64,000 nt of DNA from Halomonas sp. QHL1 (lineage in GTDB: Bacteria; Pseudomonadota; Gammaproteobacteria; Pseudomonadales; Halomonadaceae), in contig NZ_MINL01000001.1 of the NCBI RefSeq assembly GCF_001882345.1, positions 3,233,852 to 3,297,851 on the forward strand, in the 5' to 3' direction. The notes beneath the pieces were generated by a model. It was not told where the DNA came from. It made no database searches and was given only the letters and a program-made list of their open reading frames with translations. The position numbers and the translations under genes were made by a program. Positions 1 through 8,464 of the stretch are shown here, in pieces. The first letter of the stretch is position 1. Every line of letters begins with the position of its first letter.

Positions 1-263
<263 letters not shown>

Positions 264-421
264 CTATAACACCCAAGGGGTCTGGTCGTGATGATGACGT
301 CAATGAACACCGGATACGCAGCGTGTGGCCCAGGCAACAGCGAGGGCGGCACGATGAGACGCACACAATTGAGCAAGCAGCGATAGAAAGCTCGCTCGTC
401 AGCATGATATACCACCCGTTA

Positions 422-540
422 CGCCTGACGACCATAGCACGCGTGAACCACCTGATCCCTTGCCGAACTCAGCAGTGAAACCGCTTAGCGCCGATGGTAG
501 TGTGGGGTCTCCCCATGCGAGAGTAGGTCATCGTCAGGCA
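422..540 (+). rRNA. rrf: 5S ribosomal RNA
   Basis: The segment contains the conserved 5S core (GCCGAACTCAGCAGTGAAAC, then GGTAGTGTGGGGTCTCCCCA). Its ends pair: GCCTGACGA at 423-431 with TCGTCAGGC at 531-539, forming the terminal helix. Its length of about 119 nt is normal. It is the last gene of the rRNA operon and is followed at once by a strong terminator. Confidence 0.96.
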
Positions 541-554
541 CCTATAGCGCAGAA

Positions 555-580
555 AACCCAGCCACCCGGCTGGGTTTTTT
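555..580 (+). terminator. rRNA operon intrinsic terminator
   Basis: A 9-bp stem AACCCAGCC / GGCTGGGTT (555-563 and 568-576) with a 4-nt loop is followed by a run of T to 580. It lies 14 bp after 5S and ends the rrn operon. Confidence 0.9.
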
Positions 581-596
581 GTGTGCGTGGAAGAAA

Positions 597-692
597 AGTC
601 ATGTCATGGCGAGGAGCGCAGCGACGCGGCCATCTCGTCCTGCGGTGGCAAGCCACCTCGAGATCGCCACGCTTCGCTCGCGATGACACGTG
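597..692. repeat. Palindromic intergenic repeat, copy 1 (REP-like)
   Basis: The left part has ATGGCGAGGAGCGCAGCGAC and the right part CGCCACGCTTCGCTCGCGAT, which are imperfect inverted copies flanking CCATCTCG / CGAGATCG. The unit starts and ends with GTCAT / ATGAC. This resembles the GTCATTGCGAGGAGC... extragenic repeats found in many proteobacterial genomes. No protein in this stretch is credible. A second, diverged copy follows. Confidence 0.65.
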
Positions 693-718
693 GAGAGCCA
701 ATGGCTATGGCCCGCGCA

Positions 719-812
719 TGGTCATTGCGAGGAGCTTGCGACGGAGCAATCTCAAGCTCGCGGCAGCCCACCTCAGAGATTGCGTCACTACGTTCGCAAG
801 GACAAAGCTGTC
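719..812. repeat. Palindromic intergenic repeat, copy 2 (REP-like)
   Basis: It begins with GGTCATTGCGAGGAGCTTGC and contains GCAATCTC, later matched by GAGATTGC. It ends with a decayed complement of its start (CACTACGTTCGCAAGGACAA). It is the same class as copy 1 with more mismatches. The rest of the 813-934 gap is AT-rich and presumably holds the promoter of the next gene. Confidence 0.6.
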
Positions 813-950
813 GTTATTTGCAATATTAAAGCAGTTGTTTTAAATATATCTATAACAATAAGTTGCGTATTAGATATGGTATTGTTGCCAAGCAGCATCT
901 AGTATTATGTTGCACGTACCCAGAAGTAAAATCTCAGGAGGAGAAACGGT

Positions 951-1139
951 ATGACGACGCAATTAGCCAAGAAGCTAGCCATCGCCCTTTTTATGGCTTT
1001 AATGGCAGGTGGTCTTGTCGCTTGTGATGATCAAGGCCCTGCAGAAGAAGCGGGTGAAAATATTGATGACGCTACAGAAGATGCCGGGGAGAGCATGGAA
1101 GAGCTCGGCGAAGATATGGAAGAGGCGGCCGAAAACTAG
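951..1139 (+). CDS. Small acidic lipoprotein, function unknown
   Basis: This gene encodes 62 residues with a clear lipoprotein signal: a KK-containing start, a hydrophobic core (AIALFMALMAGG) and the lipobox LVAC, with Cys25 as the predicted lipidated residue. The mature part of about 37 residues is strongly acidic. It repeats a short helical pattern (AGENIDDATEDAGESMEELG), which suggests an amphipathic or coiled helix anchored to a membrane. A strong Shine-Dalgarno (AGGAGGAG, 936-943) lies about 7 nt before the ATG. The gene is monocistronic. The family is not recognised; small entericidin-like or envelope-stress lipoproteins are only a loose comparison. Confidence 0.75.
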   Translation: MTTQLAKKLAIALFMALMAGGLVACDDQGPAEEAGENIDDATEDAGESMEELGEDMEEAAEN

Positions 1140-1253
1140 GCCGAGCCTTTGTTTGTTGAGTTAGTCGAAGCAGTCGCTGAAAAGCGGCTGCTTTATTGTT
1201 TGTATCGCGTCTATTATGGTTAGCCTATATAACGATAAAACTGAGGTGGCAAC

Positions 1254-1829
1254 GTGCTACTACAACGCGATAAAAGTTTGCTGTTAATGGTCGATTTCCA
1301 GGCGGGTCTACTGCCTGTGATCGATGGTGGTCAAGACGCCGTAAACGAAGCTGCTTGGCTAGGTGAGATGGCATGCTTACTTGAGGTACCGGTATGGTTA
1401 ACAGAGCAAAACCCCGAAAAATTAGGCGGTAGCGCGCCATCGCTACTGGCCGCTCTAAACGACTATCGCCTTTGGCAAAAGCAGCATTTCGGCATCATGG
1501 CAGAAGCTGAATTTGGAACAGCATTAAAAGCATCAGGAAAAACACAGATTGTTCTGTGTGGAACAGAAGCGCATATCTGCGTGCTGCAAACAGGGTTAGG
1601 GCTATTAGAGGCAGGCTACGAGCTGTACTGGCTTAGCGAAGCCTCTGCCAGTCGCCGCCCGCAAGAGGCTGCGCTTGCCCGTGAGCGCGCCTGCGCAAGC
1701 GGTGCTGTGGCGGTGACGGCAGACATGGTGGCTTATGAGTGGCTACACCGCTGCGACACAGCGCAGTTTAAAGAGGCGCACCAGCGATTTCTAAAGCCGC
1801 GTTCTTCACGCCCCGTACGTTTTTTCTAG
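1254..1829 (+). CDS. Isochorismatase-family cysteine hydrolase
   Basis: This 191-residue protein has the cysteine-hydrolase layout. The N-terminal LLMVDFQAGLLPV holds the catalytic Asp, WLTEQNPEKLGG holds the Lys, and LCGTEAHICVLQT holds the nucleophilic Cys. Members hydrolyse amides or ester-like bonds of small molecules (nicotinamidase, isochorismatase, N-carbamoyl compounds). The substrate here cannot be assigned. The YcaC-like subgroup is a reasonable comparison because of the short length and the TEAHIC motif. The start is GTG, preceded by GAGGTGG. It is a single gene ending 24 bp before the convergent yaaA gene. Confidence 0.85.
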   Translation: MLLQRDKSLLLMVDFQAGLLPVIDGGQDAVNEAAWLGEMACLLEVPVWLTEQNPEKLGGSAPSLLAALNDYRLWQKQHFGIMAEAEFGTALKASGKTQIVLCGTEAHICVLQTGLGLLEAGYELYWLSEASASRRPQEAALARERACASGAVAVTADMVAYEWLHRCDTAQFKEAHQRFLKPRSSRPVRFF

Positions 1830-1853
1830 ATTGTACCAGTCCGGCCATTCGCT

Positions 1854-2633
1854 TTAGCGATCGGCTTCGTTACGAGTGAAAACGAAGGTATCACTTTGGG
1901 ATGCCGCTGCATCGAAGCGATAGCCAGCAACATCAAATGCCTTGAGTTCATCTGGATCGTTAACCTGCTGCTGAATCATCCAGGCGCTCATCAGCCCGCG
2001 TGCTTTTTTGGCATAGAAGCTGATGATTTTAAAGGTGTCGTTTTTCTCATCTTTAAACACCGGCGTAATGATCCGCGCATTGAGTTGCTTGGTATCTACC
2101 GCTTTGAAGTACTCATTCGAGGCGAGATTCACCAGCACGTTGGAGCCGCTTTCTGCAATGGCCTCGTTGAGTGCAGGCGTCAGAATGGGCTTCCAGTAGG
2201 CATACAGATCCTTACCGGCGCTGTTAGGCAGCTTGGTGCCCATCTCCAGGCGATAGGCCTGAATCAAATCCAGGGGCCGTAGCAGGCCATATAGGCCAGA
2301 AAGTATGCGCAGATGCGTCTGTGCGTAACGGTTCTCCGCTTCGCTGAAGTTTTCTGCTTGCAGGCCGGTATAAACGTCGCCCTGAAAAGCCTGTGCAGCG
2401 GGTTTGGCATTGCTCAGTGTGAAAGGAGGGCGCCACTCCTCAAACCGCGCCGCATTCAGGCCCGCCAATTTATCGCTGATCCCCATGAGTTCGCTGATTT
2501 GCTGCGGCGAGTAGTCCCGCAAAATAGTGATAAGCGCTTTGCTCTGTTTCAGAAAATCGGGCTGTGACACTTGCTCAGTGGTCGGTGGGGTTTCAAAATC
2601 CAGCGTTTTGGCGGGAGAGATAATGCTCAGCAT
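1854..2633 (-). CDS. yaaA: Peroxide stress protein YaaA (DUF328)
   Basis: This 259-residue protein begins [13 protein letters not shown], the signature start of the YaaA family (E. coli YaaA has 258 residues). Further family blocks are [34 protein letters not shown] and [13 protein letters not shown]. In E. coli YaaA limits intracellular iron and DNA damage during peroxide stress and belongs to the OxyR regulon. The start at 2633 is chosen over an upstream in-frame ATG (2687) because it has an AGGAG 6 nt ahead and matches the family N-terminus. A TATAAT box on the minus strand near 2685-2690 could be its promoter. Confidence 0.93.
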   Translation of the reverse strand: MLSIISPAKTLDFETPPTTEQVSQPDFLKQSKALITILRDYSPQQISELMGISDKLAGLNAARFEEWRPPFTLSNAKPAAQAFQGDVYTGLQAENFSEAENRYAQTHLRILSGLYGLLRPLDLIQAYRLEMGTKLPNSAGKDLYAYWKPILTPALNEAIAESGSNVLVNLASNEYFKAVDTKQLNARIITPVFKDEKNDTFKIISFYAKKARGLMSAWMIQQQVNDPDELKAFDVAGYRFDAAASQSDTFVFTRNEADR

Positions 2634-2694
2634 CGCATGCTCCTGGTCGTACTCTGGTAAATGGAAGCTTGATATAAGTGGGCTCATTATACCA

Positions 2695-2716
2695 AGCCTC
2701 GGCGAAGGCCGAGGCT
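2695..2716 (-). terminator. Hairpin after the aldo-keto reductase gene
   Basis: A perfect 9-bp stem AGCCTCGGC / GCCGAGGCT (2695-2703, 2708-2716) with a 4-nt loop lies 59 bp past the stop of the minus-strand gene at 2775. There is no T-run, so termination is plausible rather than certain. Confidence 0.5.
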
Positions 2717-2774
2717 ATAGTGGTGATAGCTTGGTGAGAGTCGACTGTTTTTAAGGGCTGTTTAATAGCTGTCT

Positions 2775-3806
2775 TTACGGACAGGGGTTCGGCATGCGGC
2801 GGTGAATATCTTCGATGGCCTCAAGCACTTCGTTGTCCAGCTTGAGGCTCTCGCTGGCAAGATTGCTTTCCAACTGCTCCATGGTGGTCGCACCAATGAT
2901 ATTGCTGGTCAAGAAGCTGCGCGAGTTAACAAACGCCAGCGCCATCTGGGCAGGATCCAGCTCGTGCTTTTCAGCAAGCGCAACGTAAGCCTGGGTGGCC
3001 GCTTCGGCTTCGGGCGAAGTGTAACGCTTGAAGCGCTCATACAGCGTCAAACGACCTTTGGGTGGCTGCGCGCCGTTCAGGTATTTACCTGAGAGGACCC
3101 CAAACCCTAGCGGTGAATAGGCAAGTAGGCCGACATCTTCACGGTGGGCAATTTCCGCCAAGCCAACTTCAAAGGAACGGTTAAGAAGGTTGTAGGGGTT
3201 TTGAATAGACGCCACGCGCGGTAAATCCAGCTTATCGGCAAGCTGCAGTGAGCGCATGGTGCCCCAGGGCGTTTCATTAGAAAGCCCAATGGCTCGTACC
3301 TTGCCTGCATCAACCAGCTCTTTAAGAGCCGAGAGCGTTTCTTCTAACGGCGTCGCATCTTCGTCTTCGCTATGTACGTAGCCTAGCTTGCCAAAGAAAT
3401 TGGTTTGACGATCGGGCCAGTGCAGTTGGTAAAGGTCAACGTAATCGGTGTTCAAGCGCTCCAGGCTTGTGTCGATGGCCTGATGAATATGCTTACGAGT
3501 AAGACGCGGCCCACCCCGTATATGGTCAAGCCCTGGGCCAGCTGCTTTGGTGGCTATGATTAGATCATCACGAGCACCACGCTGTTTTAGCCAACTGCCG
3601 ATATAACGTTCCGTTAAGCCCTGGGTTTCGGCCATGGGCGGAACGGGGTACATTTCTGCGGTATCAATAAAATTGATGCCAAACGCCACGGCTCGATCAA
3701 GCTGTTCGTGGGCTTCAGCTTCGCTGTTTTGCTCGCCAAACGTCATCGTGCCTAAACAGAGTCGACTTACCTCCATGCCGGTTCTGCCAAGTGGGCGCGT
3801 TTGCAT
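2775..3806 (-). CDS. tas: NADP(H)-dependent aldo-keto reductase, Tas-like
   Basis: This 343-residue protein opens with MQTRPLGRTGMEVSRLCLGTM and has the AKR catalytic Asp/Tyr region (FIDTAEMYPVPP). Later come the Lys (IIATKAAG), the His block (YQLHWPD) and the cofactor-binding C-terminus (SNIIGATTMEQLESNL). Length and motifs match E. coli Tas (346 residues), an NADPH-dependent aldehyde/ketone reductase of unknown physiological substrate. The start at 3806 has AGGAG 7 nt upstream; an upstream ATG (3839) lacks family support. It reads alone in the minus direction. Confidence 0.9.
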   Translation of the reverse strand: MQTRPLGRTGMEVSRLCLGTMTFGEQNSEAEAHEQLDRAVAFGINFIDTAEMYPVPPMAETQGLTERYIGSWLKQRGARDDLIIATKAAGPGLDHIRGGPRLTRKHIHQAIDTSLERLNTDYVDLYQLHWPDRQTNFFGKLGYVHSEDEDATPLEETLSALKELVDAGKVRAIGLSNETPWGTMRSLQLADKLDLPRVASIQNPYNLLNRSFEVGLAEIAHREDVGLLAYSPLGFGVLSGKYLNGAQPPKGRLTLYERFKRYTSPEAEAATQAYVALAEKHELDPAQMALAFVNSRSFLTSNIIGATTMEQLESNLASESLKLDNEVLEAIEDIHRRMPNPCP

Positions 3807-4052
3807 TTTTATCTCCTTACTAAGGCGGAATTGCCACAAGATAAGCCGCCATTACCAGGCTGGTAAACGGCGTATGAATGGCATGTTAGCGAGGCTCATT
3901 GCAAGCAGCAAATTAATGGGGTTGAGTCGTCGCAAAGGCAGGCGTATGCTTGCCAGCCCATCGACCGGCTAAAGGCCGGTTTCTCGTGTGGTTGGCAGCT
4001 ATTTTTGTGACTGCTAGCCCAAGGTTCCAACAGACAGGCAGGGTGGTTTGCC

Positions 4053-4547
4053 ATGCTGCAGGCATCAACGTTGTTTACTCGGCTAGAATTTCGCCTAGCT
4101 GAACGGCTGTTTCATAATCACTGGTTGTTGCCGCGTTCACCGCGCACCCAGCGTTTAACGATGCGCTTGTTTAAGCGCTGTGCGGAAGCGGGTCACCCTG
4201 ACGCGCTCTCCGTTTACGGCCATATGCTGTTTCATCGCAGTCAGACGCCCCAAGACAAGGCTCGCGGAGCGCGTTACGTTCTGGAAGCTGCGCATGCCGG
4301 GGATGTAAAGTCACAGTACCAGGTGGCACAAATCCACGAGCACGGCTGTGCTCAGTACCCGCGCCGTGAAGATTACGCGGTGACCTGGTACGCCCGCGCC
4401 GCCCAGTCTGGGCATTACCTAGCTGCGGAGCGGCTTGCCCGCGCTTATCGCCTGGGTGAATTAGGCTTGGCGGTAGATGGCGAGCGTGCGGCTTACTGGC
4501 AGCGACAGGCGGATCAGCCGACACTAAATAACGTGGCCGCTGCGTGA
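4053..4547 (+). CDS. Sel1-like / TPR-type repeat protein
   Basis: This 164-residue protein is built from Sel1-like repeats: MRLFKRCAEAGHPDALSVYG, ARYVLEAAHAGDVKSQYQVA and VTWYARAAQSGHYLAAERLA, each with the A-G-H/D spacing of the A and B helices. Such solenoids act as protein-protein scaffolds. No signal peptide is evident, so a cytosolic adaptor is likely. The gene ends 22 bp before the exonuclease gene and may be cotranscribed with it. The specific partner is unknown. Confidence 0.8.
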   Translation: MLQASTLFTRLEFRLAERLFHNHWLLPRSPRTQRLTMRLFKRCAEAGHPDALSVYGHMLFHRSQTPQDKARGARYVLEAAHAGDVKSQYQVAQIHEHGCAQYPRREDYAVTWYARAAQSGHYLAAERLARAYRLGELGLAVDGERAAYWQRQADQPTLNNVAAA

Positions 4548-4569
4548 AGCGTTACCGCGTTTTGATTGA

Positions 4570-5094
4570 GTGAGGAAGGTTGTGTCCGAGACGCTACCCA
4601 CAGTATTAGATATTGAAGCGTCCGGATTTGGGCGTGGCAGCTACCCCATCGAAGTAGGCATCGCCCGTGCCGATGGAAGCTGCTGTGCTTTTCTCATTCA
4701 ACCGCTGGAAGAGTGGACGCACTGGGATCCCAAGGCTGAACTGCTGCATGGCATCTCCCGTGATCGCCTTATTCAGGAGGGCTATCCGGTACGCCAGGTC
4801 GCCCACTGGCTGAACGATGAACTGCGCGAGCTGGGTAAGGCGTACAGCGATAGTTGGGGATACGACAACACCTGGCTGTCGCTGCTCTTCCATCACGCGG
4901 GCATGCTGCCGCGTTTTCGCCTTGAGGCGCTAAGGATTCTGCTTAGCGAAGAGCAGCAGGCGCTGTGGAGCGATACCAAAGAAGCGTTGATCGCCGAACA
5001 GGGTATTCACCGCCACCGGGCAGGTGAAGATGCCCGCTTACTCCAGCTTACCTATCAGCATACCCGCAAGCTCACCGAGCACCCGGGACGCTAG
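4570..5094 (+). CDS. DEDDh-type 3'-5' exonuclease-like protein
   Basis: This protein of about 174 residues carries the DEDD exonuclease pattern. VLDIEASGFG supplies the first Asp and Glu, SDSWGYDNTWLSLL the second Asp, and HRHRAGEDARLL the His and last Asp. This fold is shared by RNase T, Orn and DNA polymerase III epsilon; the short length suggests a small RNA or DNA trimming enzyme. The start is uncertain: GTG at 4570 gives the longest frame, while GTG at 4582 follows a purine-rich AGGAAGG placed very close to it. It converges with the LOG-family gene. Confidence 0.8.
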   Translation: MRKVVSETLPTVLDIEASGFGRGSYPIEVGIARADGSCCAFLIQPLEEWTHWDPKAELLHGISRDRLIQEGYPVRQVAHWLNDELRELGKAYSDSWGYDNTWLSLLFHHAGMLPRFRLEALRILLSEEQQALWSDTKEALIAEQGIHRHRAGEDARLLQLTYQHTRKLTEHPGR

Positions 5095-5109
5095 TGACGC
5101 TTCCCTCTA

Positions 5110-5128
5110 AAGCGCTACAACAGCGCTT
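5110..5128. terminator. Small convergent hairpin
   Basis: A perfect stem AAGCGCT / AGCGCTT (5110-5116, 5122-5128) sits between two convergent genes and overlaps the last codons of the minus-strand one. It may terminate both transcripts. There is no strong T-run. Confidence 0.35.
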
Positions 5129-5657
5129 CTAGCGCATCAAGCAACTCATGAGGTGACGGTGCGTCAAGCAGCATTTCGCGGGTGGGAGACGCCAAAAAGC
5201 CATGGTTGACCGTGCTGTCTAAAAAAGTCAGCAGCGGCGAATAGAACTCGTCGATGTTAAGCAATCCCATCGGTTTTTCATGTAGTCCTAGATAGCCCCA
5301 CGTCCATATTTCAAACAGCTCTTCTAAGGTGCCTATCCCGCCGGGTAAGGCAATAAAAGCGTCGGCGTTGGCCGCCATAGTGGCTTTGCGTTCGTGCATA
5401 TTGCGCACCCGAATCAGTTCGCTTAAGCCAAAGTGGGCCTGTTCGCGCTCCACCAGGTGGTCGGGCATGACACCAATGACTTCACCACCGGCCTCAAGTG
5501 CTGCGTTAGCCAGCTCGCCCATCAGGCCAACGCGTGCCCCGCCATACACCAGCTTGTGGCCGCGTTCAGCGAGCGTGCGTCCCAGTTTATTGGTCGCCTG
5601 GCGGAAGGTAGGGCTGTTACCATCACGGGAGCCAAGATAAACGCAAATTCGAGCCAT
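5115..5657 (-). CDS. LOG-family protein (cytokinin riboside 5'-monophosphate phosphoribohydrolase type)
   Basis: This 180-residue Rossmann-fold protein (TIGR00730 type) has the family signature PGGIGTLEELFEIWTW and the N-terminal GSRDGNSP / VYGGARVGLMG blocks. LOG proteins cleave ribose-5-phosphate from purine nucleotides. In bacteria their usual role is nucleotide salvage, and hormone activation is known in plant-associated species. The start has AGGGA about 9 nt upstream. It is transcribed alone. Confidence 0.9.
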   Translation of the reverse strand: MARICVYLGSRDGNSPTFRQATNKLGRTLAERGHKLVYGGARVGLMGELANAALEAGGEVIGVMPDHLVEREQAHFGLSELIRVRNMHERKATMAANADAFIALPGGIGTLEELFEIWTWGYLGLHEKPMGLLNIDEFYSPLLTFLDSTVNHGFLASPTREMLLDAPSPHELLDALEALL

Positions 5658-5748
5658 TCGTTTATTCCCTGTCGTTAAAAAATGAACGTAACTAAAACCG
5701 TAGCCAAAAAGAAAACGAGATTACTACGAGGCTTAGGGTAAAGGGGGC

Positions 5749-6270
5749 TTAGGGTAAGCAGCGGTCTACCTGATAGTGCTCATCCATCCACTGCCCAATC
5801 ACATTGTCACCGCAAAGGTGATGGGCGTACTGGGTATGCAGGCAGCGTATCTGGTGCCAGTTGCTAATGCCGCCAATGCCGCGTTCGGTCATCACATTGG
5901 TGTAACCCAGCGTAGCGACTTCTTCACGCTGAGCATCGCTCATAGCGTCCCAGCGGGCGGTTACATAGTCGCGATGACTCTGTTGGTAAGCCTCAAGAAA
6001 TTCTGGTTCTTCCTGCAAGCGTTGTTCGAGCGCTTTGATAACCCCAACGGCTTCGATGCGGGAAATCTCAACTTTTAGCACATCGGAACAGAGCCAATAC
6101 AGGGTGGGGAAGGGTTTGCCGTCGACAATCGGCGCCATACGCAGTACTAGCGGTGTGCCTTCACCGTCGGTGGCGGCTACCGCTTCGATACCACGCGGCG
6201 CGCGGCCAAGCTGCTGGGCAATAATGGCGAGCTGACGTTCGTCAGGCGCTTGGTTGGTGCGTATCACCAT
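5749..6270 (-). CDS. DUF501 domain protein
   Basis: This 173-residue protein matches the DUF501 pattern: an N-terminal IAQQLGRAPRGI, the central FPTLYWLCSDVLKVEISRIE and the C-terminal GIGGISNWHQIRCLHTQYAH with its conserved Cys and His. The biochemical role of the family is unknown. The gene is 12 bp downstream of the small hypothetical gene at 6283 on the same strand, so the two, and perhaps the thioesterase, form an operon. A 12-bp direct repeat (GGCTTAGGGTAA) lies at its 3' end near 5730-5757. Confidence 0.85.
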   Translation of the reverse strand: MVIRTNQAPDERQLAIIAQQLGRAPRGIEAVAATDGEGTPLVLRMAPIVDGKPFPTLYWLCSDVLKVEISRIEAVGVIKALEQRLQEEPEFLEAYQQSHRDYVTARWDAMSDAQREEVATLGYTNVMTERGIGGISNWHQIRCLHTQYAHHLCGDNVIGQWMDEHYQVDRCLP

Positions 6271-6282
6271 TGGGTTGGTCTC

Positions 6283-6585
6283 TCACGAACGGTCGTCTTG
6301 AACAAATTTAGTAGAGCGGCCAACGGCACGGAAAAAGCAGCGATTGAGCTGTTCAGGCGACGCGACATAGCACCACGTCCGCTCACAGTATTCAGCGGCT
6401 CGTGCCATTAGCACGTCGTAAAGGCGATTGAAGGGGGCATCATAATCGTAGGGGTCGGCCCCAAACAAGCGGATATGCGGATAGTCGGCAAAGCGCTCGA
6501 TGAAGTAGCGCTCAAGGTCTGCCTCCACGGCACGATGCTGGGCGACGTTATCAGGGTCTATCCAGAGATTGTAGCGGATTGCCAT
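6283..6585 (-). CDS. Conserved hypothetical protein (100 aa)
   Basis: This 100-residue, Tyr/Arg/Asp-rich soluble protein starts MAIRYNLWIDPDN and has AGGAG 7 nt upstream of the ATG, so it is a real gene. It contains two Cys (YCERTWCYVA), a pattern that could be structural. The family is not recognised and no membrane segment is present. It lies between a thioesterase gene and the DUF501 gene on the same strand with short spacing, which suggests cotranscription. Confidence 0.7.
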   Translation of the reverse strand: MAIRYNLWIDPDNVAQHRAVEADLERYFIERFADYPHIRLFGADPYDYDAPFNRLYDVLMARAAEYCERTWCYVASPEQLNRCFFRAVGRSTKFVQDDRS

Positions 6586-6626
6586 TATAAGGCTCCTGTT
6601 GCCCCGGCAGCGCGGGGCAGCGTCAA

Positions 6627-7034
6627 TCAGGCGGGCTCAGGCGCGTCTTGAAGGTGCGACGTTAGCGCCTCGCGCAGGTCACCCTCTATGGGCATGGCGC
6701 ACTTGGCCTGGTGGTCATACTGCACCATAACGGTATGCCCCAGGTTAGTGAGCTTGCCGTGCTGCCGCGCCTCTTGGGTCACTGTAAACGAGCTATTGCC
6801 TAACCGCGTTAAGTAAGTGCGTATTTCGATATCGTGACCGTAAAACAGTTCAGCCCGGTAGTCGACTTCCATGCGCGCCATAATCAAGCGCCACTGCTTG
6901 GGGTTTAAATCAGGGGTAAAGAGTTTGAACAAGTCATTACGGGCGAGCTCAAACCACGCCGGCAGGCGGGTGTTGTTAATGTGCCCTAAGGCGTCGGTAT
7001 CGTAAAAGGCGGGCTCAATGGTACGGGTAAACAT
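6627..7034 (-). CDS. Acyl-CoA thioesterase, 4HBT/YbgC-like hotdog fold
   Basis: This 135-residue protein has the hotdog thioesterase signature FYDTDALGHINNTRLPAWFE, in which Asp and the following GH-N-N form the active-site region. It continues with MEVDYRAELFYGHDIEIRT and YLTRLGNSSFTVTQEA, as in 4-hydroxybenzoyl-CoA thioesterases. It should hydrolyse acyl-CoA; the chain preference cannot be told. AAGGA precedes the start. It heads the small minus-strand group 6627-5749. Confidence 0.9.
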   Translation of the reverse strand: MFTRTIEPAFYDTDALGHINNTRLPAWFELARNDLFKLFTPDLNPKQWRLIMARMEVDYRAELFYGHDIEIRTYLTRLGNSSFTVTQEARQHGKLTNLGHTVMVQYDHQAKCAMPIEGDLREALTSHLQDAPEPA

Positions 7035-7133
7035 GGCTTGTCCTTGTTATTAAAAAACAGGTTATTAGTAGGGGTAATCGCAACGGCAACGTTTAGGATT
7101 AACCCAAGCAAGCGCTTGGTCAAGAGGTCTTGG

Positions 7134-7940
7134 TCAAGCGGTGCGGCGTTGATACCACGCAGTGAGTCGCATCCACCCCATCAGCCATAGCGTGGCAGCA
7201 GCAAAGCCAGCCAATGTTCCCCATAGCAACCCCAGCGTGCTGTAAGTATAGGAGACACATAGCGTATAACTCAGTAGCGAACCAAGTCCCATCGGGTAGT
7301 GCTTGATGACCGTGGCCACCGGCGCTGCCCCATGGTTCAGGTGTAGGATCAGCAAAAAAGGCAGCATCGTGACGGGAAAGGCGGCCAACGTTCCCGCCCA
7401 GGCGGGCGGCAGCCAGTGGGCTAGGCTAGTAATGGTAAATATGATGACGGTGGCGAGTGCGGCGCGGGCGGCAAGCGCCGGTAACGAAAACGTTCGGCTG
7501 GCGGGTATCCTGACATCAGCAATGTTGCGAAATAAGCTGCTGAACAGAGCAATGGCGCATAGCGTCACCAGCGTGCCGCTCAGGCGCGTGAAGTTAAACT
7601 GAGCGAGCAGCGTGCTAACGGCGAGCCAAGCGACTAAGCCGCCCGCCACGCCGCCAATGACACCTTTAACGCCCGGCTGGCGTCCTGCCACCCAATAACC
7701 GGCCCCTAGCGCCATTGTGGCCGTAAAGCCCGCCAGGGTATGCACCGCACTTTGGGTCGCAAACTGAGGGGAAATTTCCAAGCCGATAAAAAATAGCGCC
7801 AACGCCGTGCCTAAAGGGTAACCCGCCAGCAGGCCCGCCATGCGCGGGCTAGCACGCACCGCAACCGCGCCTAGCCCCAGCACCATGCTGATCGAGAGCC
7901 CTAATTTCGCTAGCTGCCAAGTGAGAGGGACTTCAATCAT
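7134..7940 (-). CDS. Multi-pass inner-membrane protein with an internal duplication
   Basis: This 268-residue, very hydrophobic protein has about eight predicted membrane segments. Two halves look related: GLLAGYPLGTALALFFIGLE in the first half and GTLAAFPVTMLPFLLILHLN in the second share a small-small-[YF]-P turn followed by a hydrophobic helix, as in inverted-repeat transporters. The family is not named here; a small transporter or permease is an inference. Two CTTGGTCAAG direct repeats (7112-7135) overlap its stop. Confidence 0.75.
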   Translation of the reverse strand: MIEVPLTWQLAKLGLSISMVLGLGAVAVRASPRMAGLLAGYPLGTALALFFIGLEISPQFATQSAVHTLAGFTATMALGAGYWVAGRQPGVKGVIGGVAGGLVAWLAVSTLLAQFNFTRLSGTLVTLCAIALFSSLFRNIADVRIPASRTFSLPALAARAALATVIIFTITSLAHWLPPAWAGTLAAFPVTMLPFLLILHLNHGAAPVATVIKHYPMGLGSLLSYTLCVSYTYSTLGLLWGTLAGFAAATLWLMGWMRLTAWYQRRTA

Positions 7941-7995
7941 GCGGCGTTTTCCTTGCTGTTATTGTTTGGGTACTGTCAGCGTGCGAGCTCGTTAA

Positions 7996-8427
7996 TTAAA
8001 CCAAACGCAGGCCTTGTTGGTCGCGCCAGGCGGCTTCAAGGGCATCTTGCAGGGGCGCTTTCAAGTGCGCGGGGAGCGCCTCCTGCGCCGCTTGCAGTGA
8101 ATCAAACGAGCGGTTGCGCAGCCAGCAGTACGCCCAGGCGCAGGCTTCGGCGTCGCTATCGGGGGTAGGGCGAGCGGGCATTTGATTGAGCAGAAAGACC
8201 GCAGTGCGCGGCGCCCATAGCGGCATTTCACCTAGCTCATCTTGGCTCCACTGCTCCAGGGTTTCGCCGCTGGGCGTAGCGTCGGGTGTGCCTAATTTAG
8301 CTACCCGTGCTGTTTCGGCCAAAATGAGCGCTAGCTGATCCGTATTCGCTTGCCCAAGCGAGCGCCATTGCCGCAACAGCGCCGATAGCCCCGCCCGCAT
8401 CTTGGTATAAAAGTCATCTTGCGGCAT
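7996..8427 (-). CDS. Hypothetical protein
   Basis: This protein of about 143 residues is Ala/Leu/Trp-rich, with no signal peptide or membrane helix; most of it should be helical (FYTKMRAGLSALLRQWRSLG). The start at 8427 is preferred because AGGGG lies about 10 nt upstream. An in-frame ATG at 8466 would overlap the divergent gene's start. The family is not recognised. Confidence 0.6.
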   Translation of the reverse strand: MPQDDFYTKMRAGLSALLRQWRSLGQANTDQLALILAETARVAKLGTPDATPSGETLEQWSQDELGEMPLWAPRTAVFLLNQMPARPTPDSDAEACAWAYCWLRNRSFDSLQAAQEALPAHLKAPLQDALEAAWRDQQGLRLV

Positions 8428-8464
8428 GCTTGGCACAGCCCCTATTGAATGAGTGAGATTTTTC

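Noticed and set aside
460-843. Overlapping frames over 5S rRNA and the intergenic repeats
   Set aside because: They cross an rRNA gene, its terminator and palindromic repeats, and have no Shine-Dalgarno or protein motif.
3964-3985. Hairpin ACCGGC...GCCGGT as a terminator
   Set aside because: No gene on the plus strand precedes it and no T-run exists on the minus strand.
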